64,000 nucleotides of DNA from Flectonema sp. DT1601 (GCA_964019425.1 OZ025842.1:372001-436000), one strand, 5' to 3'. Positions 20,812 through 32,226 are shown, counted from the stretch's first letter. Translations and numbers: made by a program. The notes: generated from the sequence alone by a model not told the origin.

Positions 20812-22371
20812 CTAAGAACTGGAACTTTCTTCTTCTTCATACTTAATCTTACCATCGTATCCATCTTTACTGGACTGAGGCATGAATTCTCTGTCTCTAG
20901 GATCAGTGTATGGGAAATGCTTCATAAATTGAATTTTCATTTTCCAGGTCTTTCTGCGAAGTTCCTCAAACGCTTCTTCTTCTATGAGCTTTGGTACAGG
21001 AAGACCTGTTGTGAGAAGGACATCTGACAAATTGTGAATATTAGTATTCTCCAAGAATCTGTAAACTTCTTGTTTACGTTGTGGGGTCATTCTCATATAT
21101 GGTTTGTATATCTTTTCAATCCAGGCTTTGCTTTTTACAGTTGGAAACATTCTGTAGAAGTTGTCATCTAAATATAGTTCATGTTTTGTAGCAAGTGCTC
21201 TCATATTCTTAATGTAGTCTTCGATGTTGTCAAGGTCAACAGGGAATTCTTGTAACTCGTCGTTGGTATTCTTATTTCTTCCGACCATTTGCTTCTCTCC
21301 CCAAACTCTTGTCATACTCATTTTGTTGAAATCCTTTACACTGTCTTCTTCTAATCCTTCGGACTGTTTTTTTTAATTATTAAAAATAATATGAATAAAT
21401 AATAACAGATGAGATCAGTACTAAAAGATGCATACCTCTCCTCGATACAGTGATACGTAATCTTCGCTCCCTCTACGAGCGCGGGATTCCCGTTCTTCAA
21501 CTTCTCTAATCGAGGCGTCTTCCTCAGCATATGGAGGTTGAGTGACAAATCCTCTGTGAGTGTCAAGGAGGGGTCTATCCTTTTCATGGTCCCAGACATC
21601 GTCTCCCTTATCTCCAGTAATGAGCTGACCACGGTGGAATAGCGAAAGGTCTCGATTTGCCATTTCAACGATGGATATAGAACCACCTCTGGTTGATATA
21701 TTTCTGTTTGAATCAGCATCAACGAGAACACCCTTTATTTCAAATGGAGTGTGAGTGTGAGTAACAATCGTATAAGCTCCATGACGACTTTTAAATCTCT
21801 GAGGGTAATCATCAAATGCCTTGTACATAGGTCGTAAGTCTCCCCTCTCACCAGCTCCATCCCAAGAACGCGGTTTACGAGAACCCTGCCAGGTTTTTAC
21901 TTCAAAGAATTCTTGTACAATTCTCAAACTATTTTTAGATCCGTCCTTTATTAGAGTTACTAGTCTGTCAGCAACACGAGACACTTCGAAAGCCTCAGTT
22001 CTCGTACACTGACAGGCATCATTCAAAAACAACTCTTGAATTCTGCATCGGATCTTTGCCTCTCTGAGCTCTAGATGTGATTCACCAATTCGGTAGTAAA
22101 ATTGAAAATTTTTCCAAAACTCGGGTACTTTACGGGTTGTGAATAAATATGCGAAACGATGTTCCAAAAAGTGTCTTATTCTCTCTCTGTCATGCATAAG
22201 TAAGAAATCGGACGTATTATCCATGATACTTGGAATTGCTTGTGAATGTCTAGTTCTATAAAAAGTCGATGTCGATGACGGTGGTGGAACAACCTGCCTT
22301 CCTAACACGTGCGGATGCGGACCTCTCTCATCAGGCGTCAGTCGGAGAATTGCTGTCCTCCGAAAAGCCAT
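20812..22371 (-). CDS. Mitochondrial ribosomal protein bL17m with long C-terminal extension
   Basis: Two exons, 22371-21436 and 21363-20812, flank a 72-nt intron (GTATGC...CAG) and give 495 residues. The bL17 core spans about residues 50-220: HFLEHRFAYLF, EVSRVADRLVTLIKDGSK, and DDYPQRFKSRHGAYTIV, the equivalent of the LF..APRY..R.GGYTR signature. Bacterial L17 is about 125 residues. The extra mass is an N-terminal leader (MAFRRTAILRL, probably mitochondrial), loops inside the core, and an approximately 250-residue extension with charged helices ending in EEEESSSS. Such growth is common in kinetoplastid and other protist mitoribosomes. The ORF reaches 22404, but CTATTACAG sits 7 nt before the ATG used here. 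Confidence 0.88.
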
Positions 22372-22525
22372 TTTGTTCCTGTAATAGAAAAAAAAAAATA
22401 GCAACTACAACACATCTATTGAGTATGTGTATTCACAGATTTTGTTACTGCGTACTCGAGGAGAGTTACTTTTGTTACGAGTCTGTGTGTGTGTTTTTCC
22501 CTGTCAACAATGTAAATAAATAACC

Positions 22526-22556
<31 letters not shown>

Positions 22557-22990
22557 CAGGCATTTGGAGAACATTTAGCTAGTAGGGCAACCACCACCTT
22601 GATAATGCTGTACTACAATTAACCCAAAAACACAAAACACAAAAACAATTCAATGAAATTGCACCAGCTATTAAGCAGCTATTTAGAAAGTAGTGAATAT
22701 ATGCATGTTGTGCGTATTAGTAGTTTAAAAGCAAATAAGGTGATCTTTATCAGAGAGAAAGGTTGGTTGTTAATTCGTCACACAAGACCATCCACAACAG
22801 GATGAGGGTTGGCTTTGAGCTTTGGTTTGTAAGCACTGCTCATTATGTCATTATTTTTTGGGAAAACCCCTAATTCCACAAAAATAGTTTGCGAAATCGC
22901 CAACTCATCACAAAAATTTTAACCGCTCGAAACAATTTTTTGTTAATAATAAGAATTAACCTTAAACAGCGTAGAAGACAGTCATTGCAA

Positions 22991-23021
<31 letters not shown>

Positions 23022-23466
23022 CGCTACGTCGCAATGAAAAGCTTAACTGAATCGGGAACTGAATATCCCATAACTAACTAATCCACAAACAGAAATACGC
23101 GACAAATAGTAGTGTGCTTCCACTATAATCACATCTATTTAATTTAGATGGAATTGTGAATTTACAAAAATATCGAGAAAAAAAAAGGGGAAAAAAAAGG
23201 TGAACATCATTCAACCATTAAACATAACTCTACAGAGTTTGTTTCGTGCAATAGGTACAATAGAGAGGAAGGAAAGCCCACACAGATGATATAATCGAAC
23301 GTTAGTATTTTTGATACGTAGGGAATGGTGGACACAACACAGTCCTACTGTGAGTCTCCGAAAGGAAGAGAACGGAAACAACAACACAATTCGAAGTAGG
23401 CGGATATTTATATCATCGCTTTTATACCGCAAAAAAAAAGAAACAAAAAAAAAGATTTTTTATTTA

Positions 23467-24326
23467 CCTTTTTTTTTTATCAAAAAGGGAATGTTTTTTT
23501 AGAATCAATCTTAATAAAAAGAATGTGTTTGCCAATATTTTCTTTTTTTTTTTGCTTCTAACAAAAAAAGATTTTACTCTGTTAAAAACTATAAGACGCT
23601 CATCAATAAAAAAAAAAAATAAAACAAGCTGAGAAAGTAAACTAAATAAACACACCATATGTTTTCTGTACCGACTGCGGGAGATACGATATATGCTTGG
23701 CGAGGACGTCGTCGGGAAAAAGAAAAAAAAGAGAAAGAGAAAAAGAACATTCCCTTTTTTTTTATCAAAAAAAGGGAATGTTTTTTTAGAATCAATCTTA
23801 ATAAAAAGAATGTGTTTGCCAATATTTTCTTTTTTTTTTTGCTTCTAACAAAAAAAGATTTTACTCTGTTAAAAACTATAAGACGCTCATCAATAAAAAA
23901 AAAAATAAAACAAGCTGAGAAAGTAAACTAAATAAACACACCTATGTTTTCTGTACCGACTGCGGGATATACGATATATGCTTGGCGAGGACGTCGTCGG
24001 AAAAAAGAAAAAAAAGAGAGAGAGAAAAAGAACATTCCCTTTTTTTTTATCAAAAAAAGGGAATGTTTTTTTAGAATCAATCTTAATAAAAAGAATGTGT
24101 TTGCCAATATTTTCTTTTTTTTTTTGCTTCTAACAAAAAAAGATTTTACTCTGTTAAAAACTATAAGACGCTCATCAATAAAAAAAAAAAAAATAAAACA
24201 AGCTGAGAAAGTAAACTAAATAAACACACCATATGTTTTCTGTACCGACTGCGGGATATACGATATATGCTTGGCGAGGACGTCGTCGGAAAAAAGAAAA
24301 AAAAGAGAAAGAGAAAAAAAAAAAAA
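23467..24326 (+). repeat. Tandem array, three copies of about 286 bp
   Basis: The landmark GAATGTGTTTGCCAAT recurs at 23521, 23808 and 24093, spacings of 287 and 285 bp. The copies differ mainly in homopolymer length. Each unit holds a block reading ATGTTTTCTGTACCGACTGCG then GGCGAGGACGTCGTCGG, whose ends (CCGAC/GTCGG) can pair. Between units lies a strong hairpin, AACATTCCC and GGGAATGTT (for example 23746-23754 with 23774-23782), around a T/A-rich loop. The first copy lacks the left hairpin arm and the last ends in an A-run. Near identity implies recent amplification. Open frames across it look incidental. Confidence 0.85.
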
Positions 24327-24854
24327 ACGACTGCAAACCCGCATAACTGCTCAGTACTATATGCAAGCGGGTCATTTTTTAAGCCCTGCAAGACGAATAC
24401 GAAAAATTAAATAATAAATAACAATAATAATAATAAAAAAAACAACTACTGCCATGACACCATTATTAACATAGCTTAATTCGATTTGTCAACCAAGCGC
24501 AACTACAGCTGTCTTTTTCCCAATCAATTTTATCTTATCTGTTACTAAGGTAATGATATTACAAAGGGGGGCTGTACAACCAAATTAAAGCTATTTCGTG
24601 TTATAACGGTAATAGCGGCAAGCCAACGATTGTTTTTTTAAAAAAAAAAAAAAAGAAAAAGCAAGGAGAAAACAAAAATAAAATTGTGACAAAAGAAAGA
24701 AAAACGTGTAACGCTAATATAATCGAATGTTTTGTTTTCTTTGTTTTTTTTTTTATAAAAAAAAAAAGTACTGAAATAAAATAGATTTTTTTTTTTTTTA
24801 AATCTTTTTTTTTTTGGTGAATTGTAACAGGAAGCCAGGCTGTTGATGGGGGGG

Positions 24855-24895
24855 GAAACTTTGACAATGTAAAAACAGTAACAACTTTAGATATT
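24855..24895 (+). repeat. Dispersed repeat R2, copy 1
   Basis: GAAACTTTGACAATGTAAAA followed by CAGTAACAACTTTAG also occurs at 28933-28980 in the same orientation. Flanks differ, so it is a short dispersed element of about 45 bp. No terminal inverted repeats are seen. Confidence 0.65.
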
Positions 24896-25680
24896 AAAGA
24901 AAAACAAAATTAATATCAACTTTTTGACCGTTGATGGAAAAAATAAATTTTCTCAGAAATTACCACCTGTGATAATAATAAAAGAATAACGTCCTTCTCT
25001 GAAGTAGACAATCACAAACCCCAATTATTGTTTAGTTTTATTTTCTAATTTCACATCTGTTAGTTTGGTAATCAGACACAACGTTACTGTATATTACGAG
25101 TGCTCCAATCTGTAGCTGCTTCCATAAAAAGGAAAGAGTTCCACAAACCACTTTAAAAAATCACAACGAAAACCAATGGCGTTCACAATAATTAGTGCCA
25201 AAAGTAAATCGACGATATTAGTGTGTCAACACTTTACCTTCGTGCCAAATGATGTCAGCAACGGAAATTCACTGCTCATTTGTATAATTTTTTTTTTTCA
25301 AACACAGCCTGATCAGGCATTTATTATTATTACCTTTTTTTTTTTTTTTTTCTTTCCCCTTTTGGTGACTTAAATGCGAAGTGTCACTTTGCCATTAAAA
25401 AAATCGGCATACTTCATTTCTTACTTTTTTTTACTCACACTTTTGTGTTGTTTGTGCGCAACCGGTAGAAAATATTAATAAAGGAATAGGTTAGTTACGC
25501 TGACACAATTCTCTTTCTACCGAACAATGGGTCTGTAGGTACAAAAAAAAAGTTTCAAAATGAAAGGGGAAAAAGAAACAATACCAGGGAGGTAGAAATT
25601 TCAGAACAACCAAATTTATATGTTTTGATTGGAATCAGGAAGTTGAAATACATCACAGCTTTTTTATCTTTAAAACTATA

Positions 25681-25715
<35 letters not shown>

Positions 25716-25734
25716 GGAAAAAATCAAATTAAAT

Positions 25735-26964
25735 CTATGAGTATTTAGTGATGTCAGTATCAAAGAATTCTTGTAGAGATCTTCGTTGAGAAGCTTCTTC
25801 CGACTGGTCAAGCATAAATATTGAAGTACGGGCAGCTGCTCTATCACAAGTGAGACATGAAACGTAAGACTCTGGTGGTTCAAAGGTAGCATGGATAATT
25901 GTTTTAATGCTATTCAACTCAACTAGATCTTGAACAGAAAGGTATGTTAAACACATCACTTGAATTGAAGAACTTAAGAATATTGACACCGACAACTCTC
26001 GATCTCGACGTCGCATCTCTTCATGAACCATACAAACAACATGTCCTGATTGGAGAAGACAACGGGTCATATAGTCTGCTTTCTTCTGGTGATTAACAAA
26101 CACTATGCATGGTGTCTCCACTACAGAGAGCAGTTTAGATACGCTTTTTACCTTGTCAGAGGAAACTTGATATGTAAGTTTTTGATTAATAAAGAAATTA
26201 CTACTACCTCTGAATTCCTTTGTATCATATCGCAACACACTATCAATGTCACATCTACTTTTCATTAATGAAAGGTGTCCAGGGTCGACTGGCGTTGATA
26301 TTAAAATAGTAAGACTTGCCTTGTCAGATACATAACTACAAAGCTCTCTTACTGTGTGGTAGAATCCTTCAGTCAGTGCCCACGCATCAATCAGAATACG
26401 AGTTACATTACTCAATGTAGCTGAAGGTTGATTCCTGTCGCAGGATCTTTTTTTAACATCAGATAATATTCGTGTCGGGGTTCCAATGAGACAATTCATT
26501 ATGGTGTCATTCCTCGTAAGTTGTTTATAAATAGTTTTTACGTACTCAGAAACTTCACGTGTCGAAACAAGAATTATCGATTTAATTTGTTCCGGGTGAT
26601 CCCATCCAGCTATTGCCGCAGCCAAGACTAGAGTTGAGGTACTTTTACTTCCGACGGGAGTCGCGGCTAAGACGTTTATTCCTTTCAAAATGGGAACTAA
26701 AATCCTTCTTTGAATACCTTCAGGACTTTCCCATTGTAAATCATTTCGAACTCTGTCGTTAAGTACATCATTTTGAAATTCCCATTTGCTCCATTTCATA
26801 TCTGATAATAAACGAGTTGACAGCATGCTATCTGAAGATGCGTAGTCATTCCACTCTCGACAACAACAAGCTGCCCGTCTTAATTCTGCTGGAGGCAAAT
26901 ATTGCATTAAATACCTCTGAATCACATCTTGTGGGAGGGGTTTGCAACATGTTTGCTTCACCAT
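25735..26964 (-). CDS. F-box protein fused to a degenerate eIF4A-like DEAD-box module
   Basis: A single exon of 409 residues. Residues 9-45 (PLPQDVIQRYLMQYLPPAELRR, then CREW) are an F-box, which binds Skp1 in SCF ubiquitin ligases. The rest follows the eIF4A layout: GIQRRILVPILKGINVLAA in the Q/Ia region, then two RecA-like halves, ending in SLQEFFDTDI like the eIF4A C-terminus. Catalytic motifs are eroded. Motif I reads ATPVGSKS instead of AxxGxGKT, motif II reads DAWA instead of DEAD, motif III reads STP, and the HRIGRGGR motif VI is replaced by SCLTCDRAA. ATP hydrolysis is therefore unlikely; RNA or partner binding is more plausible. The start follows TATATCAG by 7 nt. The gene stands alone between two long spacers. 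Confidence 0.82.
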   Translation of the reverse strand: MVKQTCCKPLPQDVIQRYLMQYLPPAELRRAACCCREWNDYASSDSMLSTRLLSDMKWSKWEFQNDVLNDRVRNDLQWESPEGIQRRILVPILKGINVLAATPVGSKSTSTLVLAAAIAGWDHPEQIKSIILVSTREVSEYVKTIYKQLTRNDTIMNCLIGTPTRILSDVKKRSCDRNQPSATLSNVTRILIDAWALTEGFYHTVRELCSYVSDKASLTILISTPVDPGHLSLMKSRCDIDSVLRYDTKEFRGSSNFFINQKLTYQVSSDKVKSVSKLLSVVETPCIVFVNHQKKADYMTRCLLQSGHVVCMVHEEMRRRDRELSVSIFLSSSIQVMCLTYLSVQDLVELNSIKTIIHATFEPPESYVSCLTCDRAAARTSIFMLDQSEEASQRRSLQEFFDTDITKYS

Positions 26965-27093
26965 TACCCAACTGATATAAAAGAATTGAATCTTATCTTA
27001 AACTATACAGACAAATAGTAATATAACGCTACTTATGGTTTGTTGTATTAGGCTGTCCAACATTCTTTTTCGTTCTTACAATACTTGTTAAAT

Positions 27094-27132
<39 letters not shown>

Positions 27133-27830
27133 GAAATTACGGCTAAGTCCTATTCTCATTATCCTGTGTGTGAGAGAAAAAATATTGTAAACACAGAGCA
27201 GTACTTTATTATTGCAAGCACCAGAACTTCTGGCCCATAGCATAAATATAAATATAGAGACCCATATTTCTTAAGACTAGACATCCCATAGACGGAAGTT
27301 AGTTTGTTAGTTAGTATTAATGGTTATCAGTCAATCAAAAAAGTTAAATGCAAAAATTATCTAGCGAGCCCGACATATGGCCGGGTACCAGTTGATAGAC
27401 ACCAACGGTTAACCACCTGTGAGTCCCCTATACCTAAGACATGACGTCGAAGAGGATCACTTTTTTTTTTTTAGCTTCAGCGAGGAATACCTATACTCGA
27501 GAGACCCAAATCTCGATGCTTCCGCCTTGACCGGTTCGCCAGCGAAATAACAAAGTTTGGGAAGGTGAACGCTTACTTTACGAAGAATCTTTTTTTAGAG
27601 CGGAGGATAGGGTCACTCTACAACTGCTACAACAGTATACCGAAAACAACAAATTACATAAAATTGTTATTATTTGCCCACACTAGGCTATGCTGCCTCT
27701 TTGACAATACGTGTCTCAGAAGTAATAGGTTAATATAAACAGGAATAAACTTTTTTTCTTTCTTTCTTTTTCTGATGAATCAAAGATAATCAAAAAACTG
27801 ATTACCAACTTGACTGATCAGCCACTTTTC

Positions 27831-28012
27831 TTATTTATTTATTTACGAAGCCTAGATAGCCAAAAAAATCAGGAAACGCTCAACAGGGTAACAGTTAGAT
27901 CGCTACCAGCAACCGTGAGACTCTCACAGACGATAAGAGACATAGAATAACCTGAAACAAATGACAACTTAAGACCCACCGCCCGCACAAGCAGACAGTG
28001 CTAGAGACAGCT
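27831..28012 (+). repeat. Dispersed repeat R1, copy 1
   Basis: Shares TTTACGAAGCCTAG, AACAG..GTAACAGTTAGAT, GCTACCAG, AACCGTGAGACTC and CAGACGATAAGAGAC in order with 61011-61158. A segment of about 33 bp after GATAAGAGAC is present here and absent there. Homology resumes at CCACCGCC. Both copies are in the same orientation. Confidence 0.8.
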
Positions 28013-28830
28013 GATAACGCCTATATTCGGGAAGGAGAATGATAAAATGACGAGAAGACAAGAAAACACACAGCAGAAGATACAAGTAAACAGTACTACA
28101 TTGATAGTCACCCTTAGCAACATTTTGTGATACGAAAGATTTTGGTTTTGTTTGCAAAATCACTGCATCGAAGCTTTATAACTGCACACCAATAGAAGGA
28201 ATAAAACAAACAAATTACAACTTATATGTGGACCTGTACATCATCAACAACGAGAAAGACGCACAGTAATGTGCTACTCTGCGACGAGCCAGCAGATAAG
28301 ATCTTCTCTTTCCACAATATTATAATTAAATAAAACTTAATATGATTCTAGAATAACCCAAGCGTTTTTTTATAAAAGAAAAAAAAAATTGGGGGATAAT
28401 TTAAAAATGAAGAGCAGAGGGAAAGGAAACAATTAGATGCACTCGCTATCACACGCTCTCTTGGGGAGGGGTAATGCGTAATCCCTTTCGTAGATTGACA
28501 ACAGTTTTTTTTTCATAAAATAAATAATTTCTGGATTTTTGGCTGCAGATTACATCAGCGACAGCCTCTTTCAACAACTCATCAAAGGTACGTAATTTAA
28601 TCTCTGATGGTTCTCTACTTTTCTTGGGAAAGATGATATCTAGAAAATGTTAATACATTCTGTTAAGGTGATATATTGAGAGGAGAAAAAAAAAAACGTT
28701 CCATTTTCAATCGTGCAATCCCAACACGCATCTACCTACCAAGATATGGTATAGCGTAGATAATTTCAAAGAAAAACTCTTCAGGTCAATTAGCTTTTTT
28801 ATGTTTCTTTGAATACGATTACAATATGAC

Positions 28831-28865
28831 AGTTCCTTCTCCGACTACGTCGGTACAAAAAGAAA
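28831..28865 (+). repeat. Dispersed repeat R4, copy A (hairpin plus A-tail)
   Basis: TTCTCCGACTACGTCGGTAC followed by A residues. CCGAC pairs with GTCGG. Related segments lie at 42863-42900 (plus) and 60741-60768 (minus), each ending in an A-rich run in its own orientation, as a retroposed small RNA would. Confidence 0.55.
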
Positions 28866-28932
28866 ATGACCGGATGCTTCTTACTACAGAGGTTATTCAG
28901 TGGGAGAATAAATGTAAACAACGAGGAGAGAG

Positions 28933-28980
28933 TGAAACTTTGACAATGTAAAAAAAAACAGTAACAACTTTAGGTATCAA
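28933..28980 (+). repeat. Dispersed repeat R2, copy 2
   Basis: Second copy of the element at 24855-24895. It differs by a longer A-run and a few substitutions. Confidence 0.65.
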
Positions 28981-29327
28981 AAATAAAATTATTATAAAAG
29001 AATATTTGTAGTTGTTAGTCAAAGAAAAGGTACATTTTAAAAAAAAAGAAAACATAAAAAGGGGAAATTATATATATTTTTTGTCTTATTGACTGGAAGA
29101 CGTTGTTGAATCTGGTAATTTGGGGACCACGTTCTATCAAGTTGAGCGTCCCACGACCTGTAGTCCGTTACAACTTAAGAAGGGGAAAAAGGATTGCAAA
29201 AACAAAACGAACCAATTAAATGCAATAAAAGAACTGAGCTCCATAACAGTATGATTTTTTTTCTTTTTTTCCTGTCCATTGATATTCTGACGACGAAGAA
29301 GTGTAACTGAGACTGAATCGAAGATAC

Positions 29328-30545
29328 TCATCCTCCAGGGAAATGAGGAGCGAATAACTGATGCAAGTCGTCGAATGACTGATCAATTTGAACATAGTCA
29401 CTGTCATCTTCAGTCGGTGATAAAAAAGTTGTTAAGTGCATTTCAATTGTTTTGACATCACTTCCATTAGTCGCAGCAACAGAACCAGCACCAGACATAC
29501 GAGTTGACTCCAACCACAACTCTAATGCAGCACGTCTTGCATCGACTCCCCCTAGAGATATCCGCTGAGGAAAACCCGAAGATATAGTATTAAAACCAGC
29601 ATCTGATAATCCTTGTTTAAAACTACAAAATGCATTGTATCTCCTCCATACTGACCAAGTTTCACCTTTCAAAGTCGATATTTGTATGTTATAATGAAGA
29701 ATTTCTTTTTTATTATCATCCTTTTTGTATTCATATTTCGGTATTGATATTTTTTCAACGAGAGGCATCCAATTTTTACTTGTAGGCACACAGATTTCAT
29801 GAGCTAAGTTTTTCATCGATGATGAGAGGAAAGATCGATTTAAAGCTCCACCAAAAGCTTCAGGACTTTCAACAAGAAAAGATCCCGAAGCTTGTCGGTC
29901 ATCTGGAGGAGTTCCTTGAAGAAATACGCAACTGGGAGTTATTTGACAGTCTTTATTGAATTTCATGGTTGAAACTAACAGCTCGGCTGCTACTGCCCTT
30001 TCAGTCACCTGTTTATGAACCCCTTGTAAAGTAATAAGGTCTTCTAACGTATCGTCAAGACCAATGGTTTGTATCTCCTTATCGGTGCCTCGCTTCGCAT
30101 TCCGATTAAAAGAAACACTATTTTTATAAGACAGTAATTTAATAAAACAACTATGAAGTTTGATTATATCATATGAAGCCTCCAATAATGCTATACAAGA
30201 TGTTTGCATTCGATGAATTGCCGTTTGCTGAATACCAACGAGGTGTTGAAATTGCGTATCACAACAAGCCTTAGGATGATTCAAAACCGTAGTTAGAAAC
30301 GCTTCAATGTGATCTCTTCGTTCCGCTACTCTTGCTTGACTCATTGGGAATAACGCATATCCTCTTGGAGGAGGTGTTCCTATTTCTGGATATTTTTTTT
30401 TTAAAATTTTAAAAACACTGTCTAGAACCCTAAACCTCCTCCAAACATGATCTTTCTCCTCTCCATTAACTACTAACACAATTCGATATTCTACATGAAA
30501 TTCGACGTCTTTATGATTTGGTACTAGTAGTTGTAGCGACATCAT
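29328..30545 (-). CDS. Protein with two PX domains
   Basis: A single exon of 405 residues. PX domains bind phosphoinositides, usually PI3P on endosomes. The first spans about 5-110: HVWRRFRVLDSVFKILKKKYP, a Pro-rich loop (TPPPRG), and RVAERRDHIEAFLTTVLNHP, which keeps the Arg expected near the lipid pocket. The second spans about 270-385: ILHYNIQISTLKGETWSVWRRYNAF, FPQRISLGG, ARRAALELWLE. The 150 residues between them are helical and Ser-rich. There is no SNX-BAR or membrane segment. Two Met codons begin the frame. No tight acceptor lies next to the ATG, and the nearest AG cluster is about 65 nt upstream. A role in endosomal sorting is inference. Confidence 0.85.
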   Translation of the reverse strand: MMSLQLLVPNHKDVEFHVEYRIVLVVNGEEKDHVWRRFRVLDSVFKILKKKYPEIGTPPPRGYALFPMSQARVAERRDHIEAFLTTVLNHPKACCDTQFQHLVGIQQTAIHRMQTSCIALLEASYDIIKLHSCFIKLLSYKNSVSFNRNAKRGTDKEIQTIGLDDTLEDLITLQGVHKQVTERAVAAELLVSTMKFNKDCQITPSCVFLQGTPPDDRQASGSFLVESPEAFGGALNRSFLSSSMKNLAHEICVPTSKNWMPLVEKISIPKYEYKKDDNKKEILHYNIQISTLKGETWSVWRRYNAFCSFKQGLSDAGFNTISSGFPQRISLGGVDARRAALELWLESTRMSGAGSVAATNGSDVKTIEMHLTTFLSPTEDDSDYVQIDQSFDDLHQLFAPHFPGG

Positions 30546-31569
30546 TTATTTTATTATTATTATTTTTTTTTTATATTTGTTATTAAAAATTTGCCAACTG
30601 CTACGTGTTGAGGAAGGAAAAATTAAATTAAAAAAAAACAATCACTAGGGTTGGACACATGACACCTCTATAAAAATCACATTATTATTCTGTCGCGGAT
30701 ATTAACCACCACTTGATTATTAGTTACCCTCCCCCCCCCTGCATTCACGTGGCCTCCACCAAAGAAACCAGGCAATGTTCAACGCCTCCTGTTTCATGGT
30801 GACAGTATTTTTATTTTTTTGTGCAAAGACCTGCAGTATTCTTCCCAGATAAATCTTTTCGTATCGTATCAAAGTCCCCCCCCCTGCAAGAAATTTGTAA
30901 GTTGGTGGGATCCTGTAGAAAAGGGGAGAAAATTAATAAATTATTTCACTACTATTAAAAATTAAAAAAACCAAATTCTAGTAGTGTCAAAATGAATCAT
31001 TTAATACAAAACTAGAATAGTGAAAAGCAAATTTTTGTTTGCGGCGCAAACCGGAGCAAGGGGAACAGTTTAATTACTGTTTTCTTTGTTTATTTTCTTT
31101 TTTTTTTTTTTTTCTCTTTTGCATACTAAACCAAACACCACGCAAAGACAGGGCTGCCTGGCTGGCTAGTCACAACGAGAGGAGAGGAAAATCGTGGAAC
31201 TAGAAAACCACCGTCCGCCGGATTAAAGAACTCAGCGAAGAGGGAGAGAGGAGTCATCCCAACCCCCGCTCGCTGTTCCGATGGGGGTCTTAAAGGAGGA
31301 GCTAAACAAATAAGAAAGCTCAAAATTAATAACAAAATAAAGAAACGAATTTCAAACAAGAAATACAAAGCTCATCATCTCATCCGAAACACTGCAGTCC
31401 CAAAAAAAGCTGCGCATTCCTTGTTTTGGATCACACAAGTTCAGAGGGGTCAACAGCGTAGAAAGAATCAATGAAGAGGAATTCAAACAAAACAGTAATT
31501 GGAAGAAGGATTAATCCCCCTCCCCCATTACTTGTCTACCTTATCCACGACTACCCAAAACTAATCAAT
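30546..31569. other. Spacer, no gene seen
   Basis: 1 kb with two C-runs (30730, 30879), T-runs near 31098, and a GC-richer patch at 31140-31300. Minus-strand frames here are short and lack any recognisable domain. Confidence 0.5.
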
Positions 31570-32226
31570 TTACTGGTAGATTTTGTACAGCGGCATCTTC
31601 ACTTCAGCGTAGTAGGCCTTCACGGCTGGGATGTTAGCAACCCTCTCCCTGTGCGCCATGATGTTCTTGAAACCGTCGAGACAGGTCAACGGCACTCCCT
31701 CCACGAACCCAGATCTCAAGGGCTGCACAAGCGTAAATGCCGCGACGTCAGCCATCGTCAGGTGATCGCCCACCGCGTATCCGCTCTTCGACTTCGCTAG
31801 TTGTGCATCGATCACCTTCAGCCACTTGTGTGTATCACCTCCCTCGGAGACCGCCTTCGAGCGGACCGCATCCCTTTCGGCCCCCTCCGCCATGTTGAAC
31901 GAAGCAGAGATCGGTGCGAACATGTCCCCCAGCATGTCAACGAACTCATCAACTTCCAGGGCCAACAGCGCGTCCTCCGGGTACAGAACCCGTCCCTCGA
32001 ACTTCGAGATTTTACACGCGTACCTCAACTGTGACACGCTCTGTCCGAACACCCTGTCCCCGACGTGCAAAAGCGGAAGCTGCTTCGGCGCTACTTCGGC
32101 CTTCATCTTTCCCCATTCCTCCCCAGCCAGTCGCTGGTCCTCGAACTTGATCCCTCCCAGGGTCAGCGCCAGCCTTGTTGGCTCAGCACGTCCCGGTAAT
32201 GGAAAGTAGACAACCTTGATGGACAT
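31570..32226 (-). CDS. Glutathione S-transferase, sigma-like
   Basis: A single exon of 218 residues. It conjugates glutathione to electrophiles or isomerises them. The N-terminal thioredoxin-like half has VVYFPLPGRAEPTRL with the catalytic Tyr at residue 7 and a QSVSQLRYACK glutathione-binding turn. The C-terminal helical half has GDHLTMADVAAF, the usual N-capping box and Asp. This class also includes prostaglandin D synthases, so substrate is open. The coding sequence is clearly richer in G and C than its neighbours, with many GTC, CTG, GCG and CCG codons. That could reflect high expression or a transferred gene. An acceptor-like TCCCCTCGCAG lies about 40 nt before the ATG. Confidence 0.92.
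   Translation of the reverse strand: MSIKVVYFPLPGRAEPTRLALTLGGIKFEDQRLAGEEWGKMKAEVAPKQLPLLHVGDRVFGQSVSQLRYACKISKFEGRVLYPEDALLALEVDEFVDMLGDMFAPISASFNMAEGAERDAVRSKAVSEGGDTHKWLKVIDAQLAKSKSGYAVGDHLTMADVAAFTLVQPLRSGFVEGVPLTCLDGFKNIMAHRERVANIPAVKAYYAEVKMPLYKIYQ

Larger units (their letters stand above)
22372..25734. other. Long gene-poor spacer with tandem and dispersed repeats
   Basis: 3.4 kb without a supportable gene. It contains very long A-runs (22528, 22998, 25680), the 286-bp tandem array at 23467-24326, one copy of a dispersed element at 24855-24895, and AT-rich filler. Open frames here consist of Lys or Phe runs or lie inside the array. Confidence 0.6.
26965..29327. other. Gene-poor spacer with dispersed repeats
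   Basis: No gene seen in 2.4 kb. It includes a 35-nt A-run at about 27096, repeat R1 copy 1 (27831-28012), repeat R4 copy A (28831-28865) and R2 copy 2 (28933-28980). Two stretches near 27361-27470 and 27481-27598 have small hairpins (CGAGA/TCTCG near 27500) and end in T-runs, but match no RNA gene I know. Confidence 0.55.

Noticed and set aside
23659-24219. Two plus-strand frames of about 90 codons in the tandem array
   Set aside because: They lie wholly within the repeated unit, consist mostly of Lys and Phe runs, and depend on homopolymer length.
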